A stretch of 64,000 nucleotides of DNA. Origin: Cellulomonas sp. Root930 (GTDB taxonomy: Bacteria; Actinomycetota; Actinomycetes; Actinomycetales; Cellulomonadaceae). The stretch's first letter is position 1. Every line of letters begins with the position of its first letter. The notes under the pieces were generated by a model. That model did not search any database and was not told where the DNA came from. It saw only the letters and a list, made by a program, of their open reading frames with translations. The translations under genes and the position numbers were made by a program. Positions 6,963 through 14,944 of this stretch are shown piece by piece. The stretch is taken from NCBI GenBank assembly GCA_001429255.1, contig LMJI01000002.1, positions 359,274-423,273 of the forward strand. The letters are read 5' to 3'.

Positions 6963-8074
6963 TGACGATGTACGTACTGATCCCGGCGTACGAGCCCGAC
7001 GGCCGGCTGGTGTCCTTGGTGGCCGCCCTGCGCTGCGCCGACCTCGACGTCCTCGTGGTCGACGACGGCAGCGGACCCCGCTTCGCCGCGACCTTCGACG
7101 AGGTCCGTGCGCTGGGTGCGACGGTGCTGGCGGACACGGCGAACCGAGGCAAGGGCCACGCCCTGAAGGCCGGGTTCGCCTGGCTGGCCGAGCACCGGCC
7201 GGGCAGCGACGTGGTGTGCGCCGACTGCGACGGCCAGCACCTGGTACCGGACATCCTGCGGGTCGCGGACCGGGTGGCCGCGGCCGACGGCGCCATGGTG
7301 CTCGGGGCGCGACGCTTCACCGGACACGTGCCGCTGCGCAGCCGGTGGGGCAACGCGGTCACCGGCGTGCTGGTCCGGACGGCGACCGGGCTGCCCGTGC
7401 ACGACACCCAGACGGGCCTGCGCGGCTACCCGGCCTCGATGCTCGGGTGGCTCCGGACGGTGGACGGCGAGCGGTTCGAGTACGAGCTGGACCTGCTGCT
7501 GCGCGCGTCGCAGGACGGGATCGCGGTCGAGGAGGTCGAGATCGAGACGGTCTACCTGGACGAGAACGCGTCGTCGCACTTCCGGCCCGTCATCGACTCC
7601 GCCCGGGTGTACGCGCCGCTGCTGCGGTTCTCGCTGTCGTCGTTCGGGTCGTTCCTCGTCGACACGGTCACTCTGCTCGCCCTGTTCTCGGTCACCGGGG
7701 CCCTGCTGCCGCCCGTGGTCGCGGCACGCGTGCTGAGCTCGTCGGTCAACTTCGCGGCCAACCGTCGCCTCGTGTTCGCCGGCGGGCGCGCCAAGTCGCT
7801 GCGCGCCGCCGCCACCCAGTACGGCATGCTCGCAGCCACGCTGCTCGCTGCGAACTTCGGCATCCTCACCGCCCTGACGGGCGTCGGCATCGCCCTGCTG
7901 CCGGCCAAGGTGCTCACCGAGGTGGCCCTGTTCGCGGCCAGCTACCAGCTGCAGCGCACCGTGGTGTTCGCGCCTACGGCACGTCCCGCCGCGCTGGTCC
8001 CACGTACCGGCTCAGCGGCCGGATCAGCGAGTTCGCGCTCAGCTGCTCCATCACGTGCGCCGTCCACCCCGTGA
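6962..8074 (+). CDS. GT2 glycosyltransferase (DPM1-like) fused to a GtrA-like membrane domain
   Basis: 370 residues. The GT2 domain (1-215) begins VLIPAYEPDG and has VVDDGSG (32-38) and the metal-binding DCDGQH, matching polyprenyl-phosphate sugar synthases. A GtrA-type domain follows (about 218-335) with four predicted membrane helices, the usual partner for moving or using polyprenyl-linked sugars in wall or teichoic glycosylation. The ATG overlaps the glycosidase stop by 1 bp (TGATG); an ATG at 6968 is an alternative. The last ~35 residues are low-complexity Ala/Ser/Arg and lie antisense to the 3' end of prpC, a 101-bp convergent overlap that looks like loss of an earlier stop codon. Confidence 0.85.
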   Translation: MTMYVLIPAYEPDGRLVSLVAALRCADLDVLVVDDGSGPRFAATFDEVRALGATVLADTANRGKGHALKAGFAWLAEHRPGSDVVCADCDGQHLVPDILRVADRVAAADGAMVLGARRFTGHVPLRSRWGNAVTGVLVRTATGLPVHDTQTGLRGYPASMLGWLRTVDGERFEYELDLLLRASQDGIAVEEVEIETVYLDENASSHFRPVIDSARVYAPLLRFSLSSFGSFLVDTVTLLALFSVTGALLPPVVAARVLSSSVNFAANRRLVFAGGRAKSLRAAATQYGMLAATLLAANFGILTALTGVGIALLPAKVLTEVALFAASYQLQRTVVFAPTARPAALVPRTGSAAGSASSRSAAPSRAPSTP

Positions 8075-9092
8075 CCCGGCTGGCGACGAACAATGGCGTG
8101 AACGTCGGGGTGTCGAAGCCCATGAGGTGGTACGCGGGTCCGGTGGGGTAGTCGAGGTTCGGCAGGATGTTCTTGCGCTCGGTCATCGCGGTCTCGAGCG
8201 CGGCGTACAGGTCCAGCAGGTCCGGGCGGTCGTAGTGCTCCACGAGGGTCACCAGCGACTCGTGCATCGTCGGCACGCGGGAGTCGCCGTGCTTGTAGAC
8301 GCGGTGACCGAAGCCCATGATCTTGCGCTTGTGCGCGAGCGCGTCGTCCAGCCAGTCCGCGGCCCGGTCGGCCGTGCCGATCTCCGCGAACGTGGCCATG
8401 ACCGCCTCGTTGGCACCGCCGTGCAGCGGGCCCTTGAGGGCGCCGATCGCGCCGACGACCGCGGAGTGCAGGTCGGACAGGGTCGACGCGATCACGCGGG
8501 CAGTGAACGTGGACGCGTTGAAGGAGTGCTCGGCGTACAGGATCATCGACACCTCGAACGCGTGCACCACGACGGGGTCGGGCACCTCGCCGAACGTCAT
8601 CCAGAGGAAGTTCTCCGCGAACCCGAGGTCGTCGCGCGGTGCGACCGGGTCCTGACCGCGGCGGCGGCGCTGGTCGAGCGCCACGATCCCGGGGATCTGG
8701 GCCAGGAGGTGCACGGACTTGGCCAGGTTGGCCTCGCGCGACGAGTCCTGCTCGGTCGCGTCGTGCGCACCGATCACGCTGACCGCCGTGCGGACGACGT
8801 CCATCGGGTGGCAGGTGGTCGGCAGCGCGAGCACGGCGTCGACCACCGTGTCGTCCAGCACCCGCTGCGACCGGCCGGTCGCCTGCAGGTCCGCCAGCTG
8901 GGCGGCGTCGGGCAGCTCGCCGTACCACAGCAGGTAGGCGACCTCCTCGAACGAGCGCTGCGCGGCGAGCTGCTGGACGGGGTAGCCGCGGTACAGCAGC
9001 GAGTTGCTCTCGGCGTCGACCGAGGAGATCTCGGTGGTGTCGACGACCACGCCGGCGAGGCCCTTGTGGATCTGGGTGTCGGACTCGGTCAT
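7974..9092 (-). CDS. prpC: 2-Methylcitrate synthase (citrate synthase family)
   Basis: 372 residues from the ATG at 9092, chosen because GGAGG lies 7 nt upstream; an in-frame ATG at 9107 would put that site inside the gene. It is a type II-fold short citrate synthase condensing propionyl-CoA with oxaloacetate. Catalytic regions are LHGGANEAVM (first His), GFGHRVYKHGDSR (second His) and NLDYPTGPAYHLMG (Asp). It is last in prpD-prpB-prpC, which fixes the substrate as propionyl-CoA rather than acetyl-CoA, though some citrate synthase activity is common in the family. Its 3' end overlaps the glycosyltransferase gene on the opposite strand. Confidence 0.9.
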   Translation of the reverse strand: MTESDTQIHKGLAGVVVDTTEISSVDAESNSLLYRGYPVQQLAAQRSFEEVAYLLWYGELPDAAQLADLQATGRSQRVLDDTVVDAVLALPTTCHPMDVVRTAVSVIGAHDATEQDSSREANLAKSVHLLAQIPGIVALDQRRRRGQDPVAPRDDLGFAENFLWMTFGEVPDPVVVHAFEVSMILYAEHSFNASTFTARVIASTLSDLHSAVVGAIGALKGPLHGGANEAVMATFAEIGTADRAADWLDDALAHKRKIMGFGHRVYKHGDSRVPTMHESLVTLVEHYDRPDLLDLYAALETAMTERKNILPNLDYPTGPAYHLMGFDTPTFTPLFVASRVTGWTAHVMEQLSANSLIRPLSRYVGPARRDVP

Positions 9093-9133
9093 ACGGTCTG
9101 CCTCCATCGTCGTTGACGGGACGTTCCTGCTGG

Positions 9134-10027
9134 TCAGAGCTTGAAGTTGAACACGTTCGCGTCGAAGGTGCCGTATGCCTCGTAGTCCAGGAGCTCGTAC
9201 AGCTCGGCGCGCGTCTGCATGCGGTCCAGCAGGCCGGCCTGCGTGCCCTCCGCACGGATGGTGTCCAGGCCGGCCATCGCGGCGCCCATCGCCAAGCGCA
9301 GCAGGGTGACCGGGTAGATCACGAGGTTCATGCCGATGTCCTCGAGCTGGCGGGCCGTGAGCAGCTCGCCCTTGCCGAACTCCGTCATGTTGGCCAGCAG
9401 GGGCACGTCGACGGCGGCGCGCACGGCGGCGAACTCGTCGGGTCCCGTCATCGCCTCGGGGAAGATGGCGTCCGCGCCCGCGTCGACCAGCGCCTTGGCC
9501 CGGTCCACCGTGGCGGCCAGACCGTCGACCGCGCGGATGTCGGTGCGGGCGATGACCAGGAAGTTCGGGTCGCGGCGACCGTCGACGGCTGCGCGGATGC
9601 GCTTGAGCGCGGTGTCCTCGTCGACCACGGCCTTGCCGTCCAGGTGCCCGCAGCGCTTGGGATTCACCTGGTCCTCGATGTGGCAGCCGGCCAGGCCGGC
9701 GTCCTCGAGCCCCTGGATGGTGCGCGCAACGTTCATGGGCTCGCCGAAGCCGGTGTCGGCGTCGACGATCGACGGCAGCGCGGTCATCCGGGCGATCTGG
9801 CCGGCGCGCTGGGTGACCTCGGTGGCGGTCGTCAGGCCGATGTCCGGCAGGCCCAGGTCCGCGGACAGCACGGCGCCGGAGATGTAGACGCCGTCGAAGC
9901 CTTTGGCCTCGATGAGCCGCGCCGACAGCGGGTTGAACGCGCCGGGCAGCTGCAGGAGCCGGCCGGAGGCCAGGCCGTCGCGCAGGGCGACGCGCTTGTC
10001 CGCCGGGGTGGCGGTCGCGTAGAGCAT
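9134..10027 (-). CDS. prpB: 2-Methylisocitrate lyase
   Basis: 297 residues of the isocitrate lyase/PEP mutase family, splitting 2-methylisocitrate into pyruvate and succinate. The active-site loop KRCGHLDGK carries the catalytic cysteine (KKCGH in other PrpB), DADTGFGEP provides the metal-binding aspartates, and GCHIEDQVNPK and VIARTDIRAV are family blocks. The ATG overlaps the prpD stop by 1 bp. The 41-bp gap to prpC keeps the three genes in one operon. No prpR-type or GntR regulator sits beside the operon. Confidence 0.93.
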   Translation of the reverse strand: MLYATATPADKRVALRDGLASGRLLQLPGAFNPLSARLIEAKGFDGVYISGAVLSADLGLPDIGLTTATEVTQRAGQIARMTALPSIVDADTGFGEPMNVARTIQGLEDAGLAGCHIEDQVNPKRCGHLDGKAVVDEDTALKRIRAAVDGRRDPNFLVIARTDIRAVDGLAATVDRAKALVDAGADAIFPEAMTGPDEFAAVRAAVDVPLLANMTEFGKGELLTARQLEDIGMNLVIYPVTLLRLAMGAAMAGLDTIRAEGTQAGLLDRMQTRAELYELLDYEAYGTFDANVFNFKL

Positions 10028-11553
10028 CAGAACACTCCTTCCGGGGTGACGACCGACTCCAGCAGACCGGCGGGCGCGACGACCGTCAGGCCGGCGAGCT
10101 CGTCGGCGCTCAGAGAGGCCAGACGCTGGGCGACGTCGAGGAACCGCTCGATCTCGGCCTGGTCCAGGACGCCCGCGGCGAGCGAGCGGAACTTGGCCAC
10201 GTACTGCTCACGGGCGAACGGCCGGGCGCCCAGCGGGTGAGCGTCGGCCACGGCGAGCTCCGCCACGACGACCTCGCCGCCGGTGGTCGTGATCTCGACG
10301 CGGCCGCCGAACGCCTTCTGCGCCGGGTCGCTCGAGTGGTACCGGGCGGTCCAGGCGGGGTCCTCGGTGGTGGTGACCTTCTGCCACAGCGCGACGGTGT
10401 CGGGTCGAGAGGCGCGATCGGGCGCGTAGGAGGCCACGTGGTCCCACACGCCGTCCTGCAGCGCGACCGTGAAGATGTAGGGGATCGAGTGGTCGAGAGT
10501 CTCGCGCGACGCCGTCGGGTCGTACTTCTGCGGGTCGTTCGCCCCGGAGCCGATCACGTAGTGCGTGTGGTGCGACGTGTGGATGACGATCGACGCGACG
10601 TTGTACGGGTTGGTGAGGTCGGGACGCTCGCGGTGCAGGCTCCTGGCCAGGTCGATGAGCGCCTGTGACTGGTACTCGGCCGAGTGCTCCTTCGTGTAGG
10701 TGTCGAGGATCGCCGTCTTGGGCTCACCGGGCGCCGGCAGCGGCACGTCGTACGCGGCGTCGGGACCGTCGAGCATCCAGGCGATCACCCCGTCCTCGCC
10801 CTCGTAGATGGGGGTCGGCGACGTCTCACCGCGCATCGCCCGGTCGACGGCCTCGATGGCGACCTTGCCCGCGAACGCCGGGGCGTAGGCCTTCCACGAC
10901 GAGATCTCGCCCTTGCGCGACTGCCGCGTGGCCGTCGTCGTGTGCAGCGCCTGGCCGACCGCGTGGAAGATCACCTCGGGAGACAGCCCGAGCAGCGTGC
11001 CGAGACCGGCGGCGACCGACGGGCCCAGGTGAGCGACGTGGTCGATCTTGTGCTGGTGCAGGCTGATCGCGCGGACCAGGTCGACCTGGATCTCGTAGCC
11101 GGTGGCGATCGCCCGCACCAGGGCCGCGCCGTCGCGGCCGGTGTGCTGCGCGACGGCGACGATCGGCGGGATGTTGTCGCCCGGGTGGGAGTAGTCGGCC
11201 GCGAGGAACGTGTCGTGGTAGTCGAGCTCACGCACGGCGACGCCGTTGGCCCAGGCCGCCCACTCGGGGCTGACGCGGGTGGTGGGCGCGACGCCGGAGA
11301 CGGTCGCGCCGTGCCTGGGCCCCGCGTACGGGTGCGCGAGCGCCTGCGCCCGGGCGGTGGACGGGGGGGTGCGCGTCAGCGACGCGACCGTGACGGCGGC
11401 GTTGTCGATGACCCGGTTGATGATCATGTCGACCACGGCGTCCGGGACCTCGACCGGGTCGGCGGCGACCTCGGCGATCTTCCACGCGAGCTGGTCGGTC
11501 CGGGCCAGCCGGTCAGCGCTGGGGTGGACGCGCACGGCGTGGGTCTGGGTCAT
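10027..11553 (-). CDS. prpD: 2-Methylcitrate dehydratase (MmgE/PrpD family)
   Basis: 508 residues, the usual PrpD length. It dehydrates 2-methylcitrate in the methylcitrate cycle that detoxifies propionyl-CoA from odd-chain fatty acids, Val/Ile or cholesterol-like substrates. Family blocks include RVIDNAAVTVASLTR, HPGDNIPPIVAVAQHTG, AWMLDGPDAAYDVPLP and TKEHSAEYQSQALID. It is first in the operon with an AGGAACGG site 0-5 nt before the ATG. A hydratase (PrpF/AcnD or aconitase) is not encoded in this window, so the hydration step must use a distant aconitase. Confidence 0.92.
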   Translation of the reverse strand: MTQTHAVRVHPSADRLARTDQLAWKIAEVAADPVEVPDAVVDMIINRVIDNAAVTVASLTRTPPSTARAQALAHPYAGPRHGATVSGVAPTTRVSPEWAAWANGVAVRELDYHDTFLAADYSHPGDNIPPIVAVAQHTGRDGAALVRAIATGYEIQVDLVRAISLHQHKIDHVAHLGPSVAAGLGTLLGLSPEVIFHAVGQALHTTTATRQSRKGEISSWKAYAPAFAGKVAIEAVDRAMRGETSPTPIYEGEDGVIAWMLDGPDAAYDVPLPAPGEPKTAILDTYTKEHSAEYQSQALIDLARSLHRERPDLTNPYNVASIVIHTSHHTHYVIGSGANDPQKYDPTASRETLDHSIPYIFTVALQDGVWDHVASYAPDRASRPDTVALWQKVTTTEDPAWTARYHSSDPAQKAFGGRVEITTTGGEVVVAELAVADAHPLGARPFAREQYVAKFRSLAAGVLDQAEIERFLDVAQRLASLSADELAGLTVVAPAGLLESVVTPEGVF

Positions 11554-11653
11554 CCGTTCCTGCCTCTCGGTGCGTCGGTCGTCCGGCGTCGCACGACCAC
11601 GGACCGAGGGTAGTGCGCTCCGCCGGTGTCGCCCGTCCTGCGGGGATGGCGCG

Positions 11654-12478
11654 TCAGCCGGCCCGGCCGTCGGCGTCGCACGGCGGGTCGAGGTCGAGAC
11701 CGATGGCGGCCCCCTGCGTCTCCATGAGCGCGAGGGTGCGCTCCATCGCGATCGGCTGCAGCTTGCCGACGCCGGGCCCGTGCGGATGGTCGAAGAAGCC
11801 GATGAGCAGCAGCAGGAGCGTGATGACGAGCGTCACGCTGCCCATCAGGACGGCCTGGGTGGGCGCCCGCTCCGCCGAGTCGGCGAAGAACAGCATGTAG
11901 ACGAAGATCACGCCCGCGACGATGTACAGCACGATCCAGAGCGGCAGCGGGATGAGGCCCTCGGCGCCGTGCACCCGCGACTGGCGCGCCTGCTGCCGGT
12001 CGGCGGTCTCGTCGGCCCACCGGTCGTACGCCGACTGCTCCGCGTTCGTCTGCGGGTCGACGTCGCGGAACGTCTGGAACATCGCGACGCCCCACGGGTT
12101 CACGGAGTCGCCGATCGTCCCGGCCACCATGGAGGGCCACTCCGTCCGGACCACCGTGCGGGCGTAGCAGACGAGCTCGCCGGTGAGCTCGTCGCGCACG
12201 TCCTGGGGCATCAGCTGCGCGGTCTGCAGCTGCTGGGCCACGAGCTCGGCCTCGAGCTGGGCTCCGGAGCGGGCCTCGTCGTAGGACTGGAACGCCAGGA
12301 AGATGATGAAGCCGAGCAGCACCGAGAACCCGGTGGCCAGGACGCCGAACACGCCCGACGCGCGGTCGCCGTCGCTGAACCAGCTGCCCTCGGGGGAGCG
12401 GCGTCGGACGAGCAGCATCGCGACCACGGTGAGCGCGGTGATCGCGAGGGCGAGCGCCCCCGACGCGAGCACGCTCAT
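11654..12478 (-). CDS. DUF4239 (bestrophin-like) integral membrane protein
   Basis: 274 residues from the ATG at 12478, which overlaps the stop of the upstream gene (ATGA); a longer open frame to 12616 lies within that gene and is rejected. Four membrane segments are predicted: about 4-24, 42-62 (VFGVLATGFSVLLGFIIFLAF), 185-205 and 215-238. A soluble helical region between the pairs includes SYDEARSGAQLEAELVAQQL, the hallmark of DUF4239 proteins, which resemble bestrophin channels. Function is unknown; an ion-channel or membrane-stress role is speculation. It is the last of five same-strand genes of small membrane/DUF proteins. Confidence 0.75.
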   Translation of the reverse strand: MSVLASGALALAITALTVVAMLLVRRRSPEGSWFSDGDRASGVFGVLATGFSVLLGFIIFLAFQSYDEARSGAQLEAELVAQQLQTAQLMPQDVRDELTGELVCYARTVVRTEWPSMVAGTIGDSVNPWGVAMFQTFRDVDPQTNAEQSAYDRWADETADRQQARQSRVHGAEGLIPLPLWIVLYIVAGVIFVYMLFFADSAERAPTQAVLMGSVTLVITLLLLLIGFFDHPHGPGVGKLQPIAMERTLALMETQGAAIGLDLDPPCDADGRAG

Positions 12479-13158
12479 CCGAAGCGCACCGGGTAGGTGG
12501 CCAGCACGCCGATGGTCGCGAGGAGGAACACACCCGCGAGCACGATCATCGCCGTGCGGCTCCGGACCGAGCTGAGCTTGCCGCCGATCCCGCAGAAGAA
12601 GAGCACCGACGCGCACATGACCGTGGCGAGCACATAGTTGTCCTTCCGCTGGTTCGCCTCACGAGCGATCGTGGCAGACGCGTCGGCGGACGACTCGAGC
12701 CGCTGGGACTCCTGCGCGGCGGCGAGGACGTACTCGTCCATCGCGAACGGGCTCGGCGGCGCCTCGGGATCGGTCGCCGGGTCCTCGGCGAGCCAGGCGT
12801 GCAGGGCCGGTCGGAACTCGGGACGGAACCGCTCGTACAGGAACCCCGAGTACGTCGTCGGGTCCGGCACGTACGACGGGGGAAGGACCTGGCCCTGCTC
12901 CTCGTTCACCGCTGCCAGCCAGTCCGTGAACAGCGTGACGTCGATGATCGTCTGCTGCCCGGCGAGGGTGGCCGACCGGTTCGAGAGCGTGCGGTCCGCC
13001 GTCGCGGCGCTGTAGGAGGCTGTCGAGTAACCGCCCCACTTGCTGCTCTGGAACGCCGACCACGCCGTCGTCACGGTCGCGACGGCCAGCAGGATCGTCG
13101 CGACGAGCTCGAGATGCCGATGCCAGCCCGTGGGGTGGTCGTCCTGCGCGTCGTCCAC
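12475..13158 (-). CDS. Membrane protein of unknown function paired with the DUF4239 gene
   Basis: 227 residues, GTG start. One membrane helix near the N-terminus (about 16-36, LELVATILLAVATVTTAW) is followed by the conserved-looking AFQSSKWGG, a long extracytoplasmic helical region (about 45-170), and two C-terminal helices (about 176-196 and 202-222). This layout, and its ATGA coupling to a DUF4239 gene, suggest the two products form one membrane complex. I cannot name the family with confidence. No catalytic motif is seen. Confidence 0.7.
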   Translation of the reverse strand: MDDAQDDHPTGWHRHLELVATILLAVATVTTAWSAFQSSKWGGYSTASYSAATADRTLSNRSATLAGQQTIIDVTLFTDWLAAVNEEQGQVLPPSYVPDPTTYSGFLYERFRPEFRPALHAWLAEDPATDPEAPPSPFAMDEYVLAAAQESQRLESSADASATIAREANQRKDNYVLATVMCASVLFFCGIGGKLSSVRSRTAMIVLAGVFLLATIGVLATYPVRFG

Positions 13159-13226
13159 GGCTCACCGTCCTCGTCGGCCCCCGGGCGGTCCCGGGTGGTC
13201 CCCTCCGACCACCCGGGCGCCCGAGG

Positions 13227-13604
13227 TCAGGCCAGTGCCCTGGCCTTGAGCGTGGCGAACTCCTGCTCGTTGATCGCCCCTTGGTCGAGCAGCACCTTCG
13301 CGTCGCTGATCTGGCTGGCCGGCGACTTGCCCGCCACCCCCCGGATGTAGGTGTCGGTGTCCTCCTTGGCCTGGACCATCGCCGCCGTCTGCCGCTCGGC
13401 CATGCTCCGACCGCGGGAGACCACGTAGATGAACGCGGTGAGGAAGGGCAGGAACACGAGCGCGATCATCCAGACCGCCTTGAGCCACCCGCTGAGCTCC
13501 TTGTCGCGGAACAGGTCACCGATGATCTGGAACAGGATCACCAGGTAGGCGAAGAAGAGGAACCACCAGACCATCAGCCAGAACCACTGCGCGAACGTGT
13601 CCAC
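13227..13604 (-). CDS. SHOCT-domain membrane protein (PLDc-N-like)
   Basis: 125 residues, GTG start. Two membrane helices (about 7-29 and 43-64) with the WFLFFAYLVILFQIIGDLFRD and FLPFLTAFIYVVSRG pattern match the PLD-nuclease N-terminal membrane module. The C-terminus (about 93-121) is a SHOCT domain: SDAKVLLDQGAINEQEFATLKARAL. SHOCT motifs are short oligomerisation elements found at the ends of many membrane proteins. It is 37 bp from a second SHOCT gene, supporting a shared complex. Confidence 0.8.
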   Translation of the reverse strand: MDTFAQWFWLMVWWFLFFAYLVILFQIIGDLFRDKELSGWLKAVWMIALVFLPFLTAFIYVVSRGRSMAERQTAAMVQAKEDTDTYIRGVAGKSPASQISDAKVLLDQGAINEQEFATLKARALA

Positions 13605-13641
13605 GGACGTCTCGTCTCTCTCGGTGTCGGAAACTCGGTGG

Positions 13642-13938
13642 TCAGTACCCGCCGAGGATGCGGGCCTTCTGGACCTCGAACTCGGCGTCGGTCAGGACTC
13701 CCGAGTCGCGCAGCGTGCCCAGCTGGGCGAGCTGGGCGAGCTTGTCGTCCATCGGCGGTGCCGCCGCTGCTGCCGGTGGCGGAGGTGGCGGTGCGGCGTA
13801 GGTGGGGGCCGGAGCCTCCTGTGGAGCCTCCTGGGCGGCCCAGCGGCCTGCCTGGCGTCGGGAGACGCGGTTGGAGACCGCCGTCGCGGTCCCGGCGATG
13901 GCGGCGGTGCGGGCGACCCCGCGGATGAGTCCTGGCAT
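13642..13938 (-). CDS. Small SHOCT-domain protein
   Basis: 98 residues with a GAGAGGAC site before the ATG. The N-terminus is basic and helical (residues 1-35), the middle is an Ala/Pro-rich spacer with a run of six prolines (about 44-62), and the C-terminus is a SHOCT domain (LAQLAQLGTLRDSGVLTDAEFE, KARILGGY). It has no clear membrane helix. Like its neighbour it is probably a scaffold or oligomerisation partner; no enzyme motif is present. Confidence 0.75.
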   Translation of the reverse strand: MPGLIRGVARTAAIAGTATAVSNRVSRRQAGRWAAQEAPQEAPAPTYAAPPPPPPAAAAAPPMDDKLAQLAQLGTLRDSGVLTDAEFEVQKARILGGY

Positions 13939-13973
13939 CGGTCTCGTCCTCTCGGTGTGCTGTCGATCGCCCG

Positions 13974-14420
13974 TCAGGCGACGGGCTCGGTGGCGTCGAT
14001 GGCGGCGAGGAGCGCCTGCACGGGGATGCGACCGCTGGCGACCAGCTGGGCGCCGTTGCGGCGCAACGCGGTGGCGAACGGCGCTGCCCAGACGTTCTCG
14101 TAGACCAGCAGCGCGGCGGTCGTCCCGGGATCCAGGGCGGCGCCGGCCTCCTCGAGGTCGTCGTCGCCCAGCAGACCGGAGGACGCCCCTTCGAAGAACG
14201 TCAGGTTGACGCCCCCCGGCACCTCGTCCAACGCGACCCCGGACACGCTGCCGTCCGCCGCCTTGCTCAGGAACGCGAGGTCCAGGACGCGGACCAGCCC
14301 GCGACCCACCAGGTCGAGCAGGTGCTCGAACGCGGACCCGTCCATGTTCGCGGTCGGGAGCTGGATCACCAGGTAGTCGATCGGACCGATCTCCTCGAGA
14401 TCGGTGCTGTCCTCCGTCAT
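13974..14420 (-). CDS. DUF6325-type conserved protein
   Basis: 148 residues from the ATG at 14420 (GGCGGAGG just upstream); open frame upstream to 14690 is non-coding. Conserved blocks are GPIDYLVIQLP, HLLDLVGRGLVRVLDLAFL, TFFEGASSGLLGDDDLEEAG, LVYENVWAAPFATALRRNG and ASGRIPVQALLAAIDATEP. I recall this as an actinobacterial family named DUF6325, related to DUF1269-type proteins and often next to SHOCT genes. It has no membrane segment, and its function is unknown. It is first in the five-gene block. Confidence 0.75.
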   Translation of the reverse strand: MTEDSTDLEEIGPIDYLVIQLPTANMDGSAFEHLLDLVGRGLVRVLDLAFLSKAADGSVSGVALDEVPGGVNLTFFEGASSGLLGDDDLEEAGAALDPGTTAALLVYENVWAAPFATALRRNGAQLVASGRIPVQALLAAIDATEPVA

Positions 14421-14515
14421 CCTCCGCCGCCTCTCCTGCCCCCTCGGGGGGCGTCCTCGTCGTCGGTCCCCGCTGGGGACACCGCCACTGTCGGACGCGG
14501 CGGGCCCGCGAGTCG

Positions 14516-14532
14516 TCATGCAGAACGCATGA
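14516..14532. promoter_or_regulatory. Inverted repeat in the divergent promoter region of the DUF6325 block
   Basis: TCATGC-N5-GCATGA lies in a locally AT-rich stretch (about 14515-14560) between the DUF6325 gene and the divergent CMD gene. The remaining 14421-14606 holds no gene. It is a candidate regulator site, for example for the nearby LuxR protein, but there is no direct support. Confidence 0.35.
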
Positions 14533-14606
14533 AGATCCCTTTCATCCCATCTACGTGATGCCGCCGACAGCCGCGGCGTGGCTCCATGGGACGACGGAGG
14601 TGGACC

Positions 14607-14939
14607 GTGGACTACATCGAGCGACTGCGTCGGCTGGCACTCAACGACAGGCACCTCGAGGACGACGACCCCCTGGAGGCCCAGCCGCATGAGCTCGACG
14701 TCCGGACGCTGGCGCTCGCCCGGATCGCCGCCCTCGTCGCCACCGGAGGCGCGCAGCCCAGCTACGGGGCCGAGGCGGACGCCGCGGTGGGCGCCGGCGC
14801 GACCGCGGGGGAGATCGTCGACGTGGTGGCGGGGATCATCCCGATCGTCGGGCTGCCCTGCGTCGTCGCGGCGGCTCCCAAGCTCGCGCTCGCCCTGGGG
14901 TTCGACGTGATCGAGCCCTCGGACGGTGCGGGGGACTGA
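14607..14939 (+). CDS. Carboxymuconolactone decarboxylase-like protein lacking the catalytic cysteines
   Basis: 110 residues from the GTG at 14607, chosen because GGAGG lies 6 nt upstream; the ATG at 14586 would place that site inside the gene. The helical CMD repeat is clear: ALARIAALVATGGAQPSYG, AVGAGATAGEIVDVVAGIIP, GLPCVVAAAPKLALALGFD. The position of the AhpD CxxC or CxxxH motif reads SYGAEAD, so redox chemistry of the AhpD type is unlikely; the one cysteine is in GLPC. It diverges from the DUF6325 block and converges with the LuxR gene. Confidence 0.75.
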   Translation: MDYIERLRRLALNDRHLEDDDPLEAQPHELDVRTLALARIAALVATGGAQPSYGAEADAAVGAGATAGEIVDVVAGIIPIVGLPCVVAAAPKLALALGFDVIEPSDGAGD

Positions 14940-14944
14940 CGGCG

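Noticed and set aside
6021..8074. A full exopolysaccharide cluster
   Set aside because: Only a phosphodiester glycosidase and one GT2-GtrA enzyme are present; no polymerase, flippase or export genes flank them.
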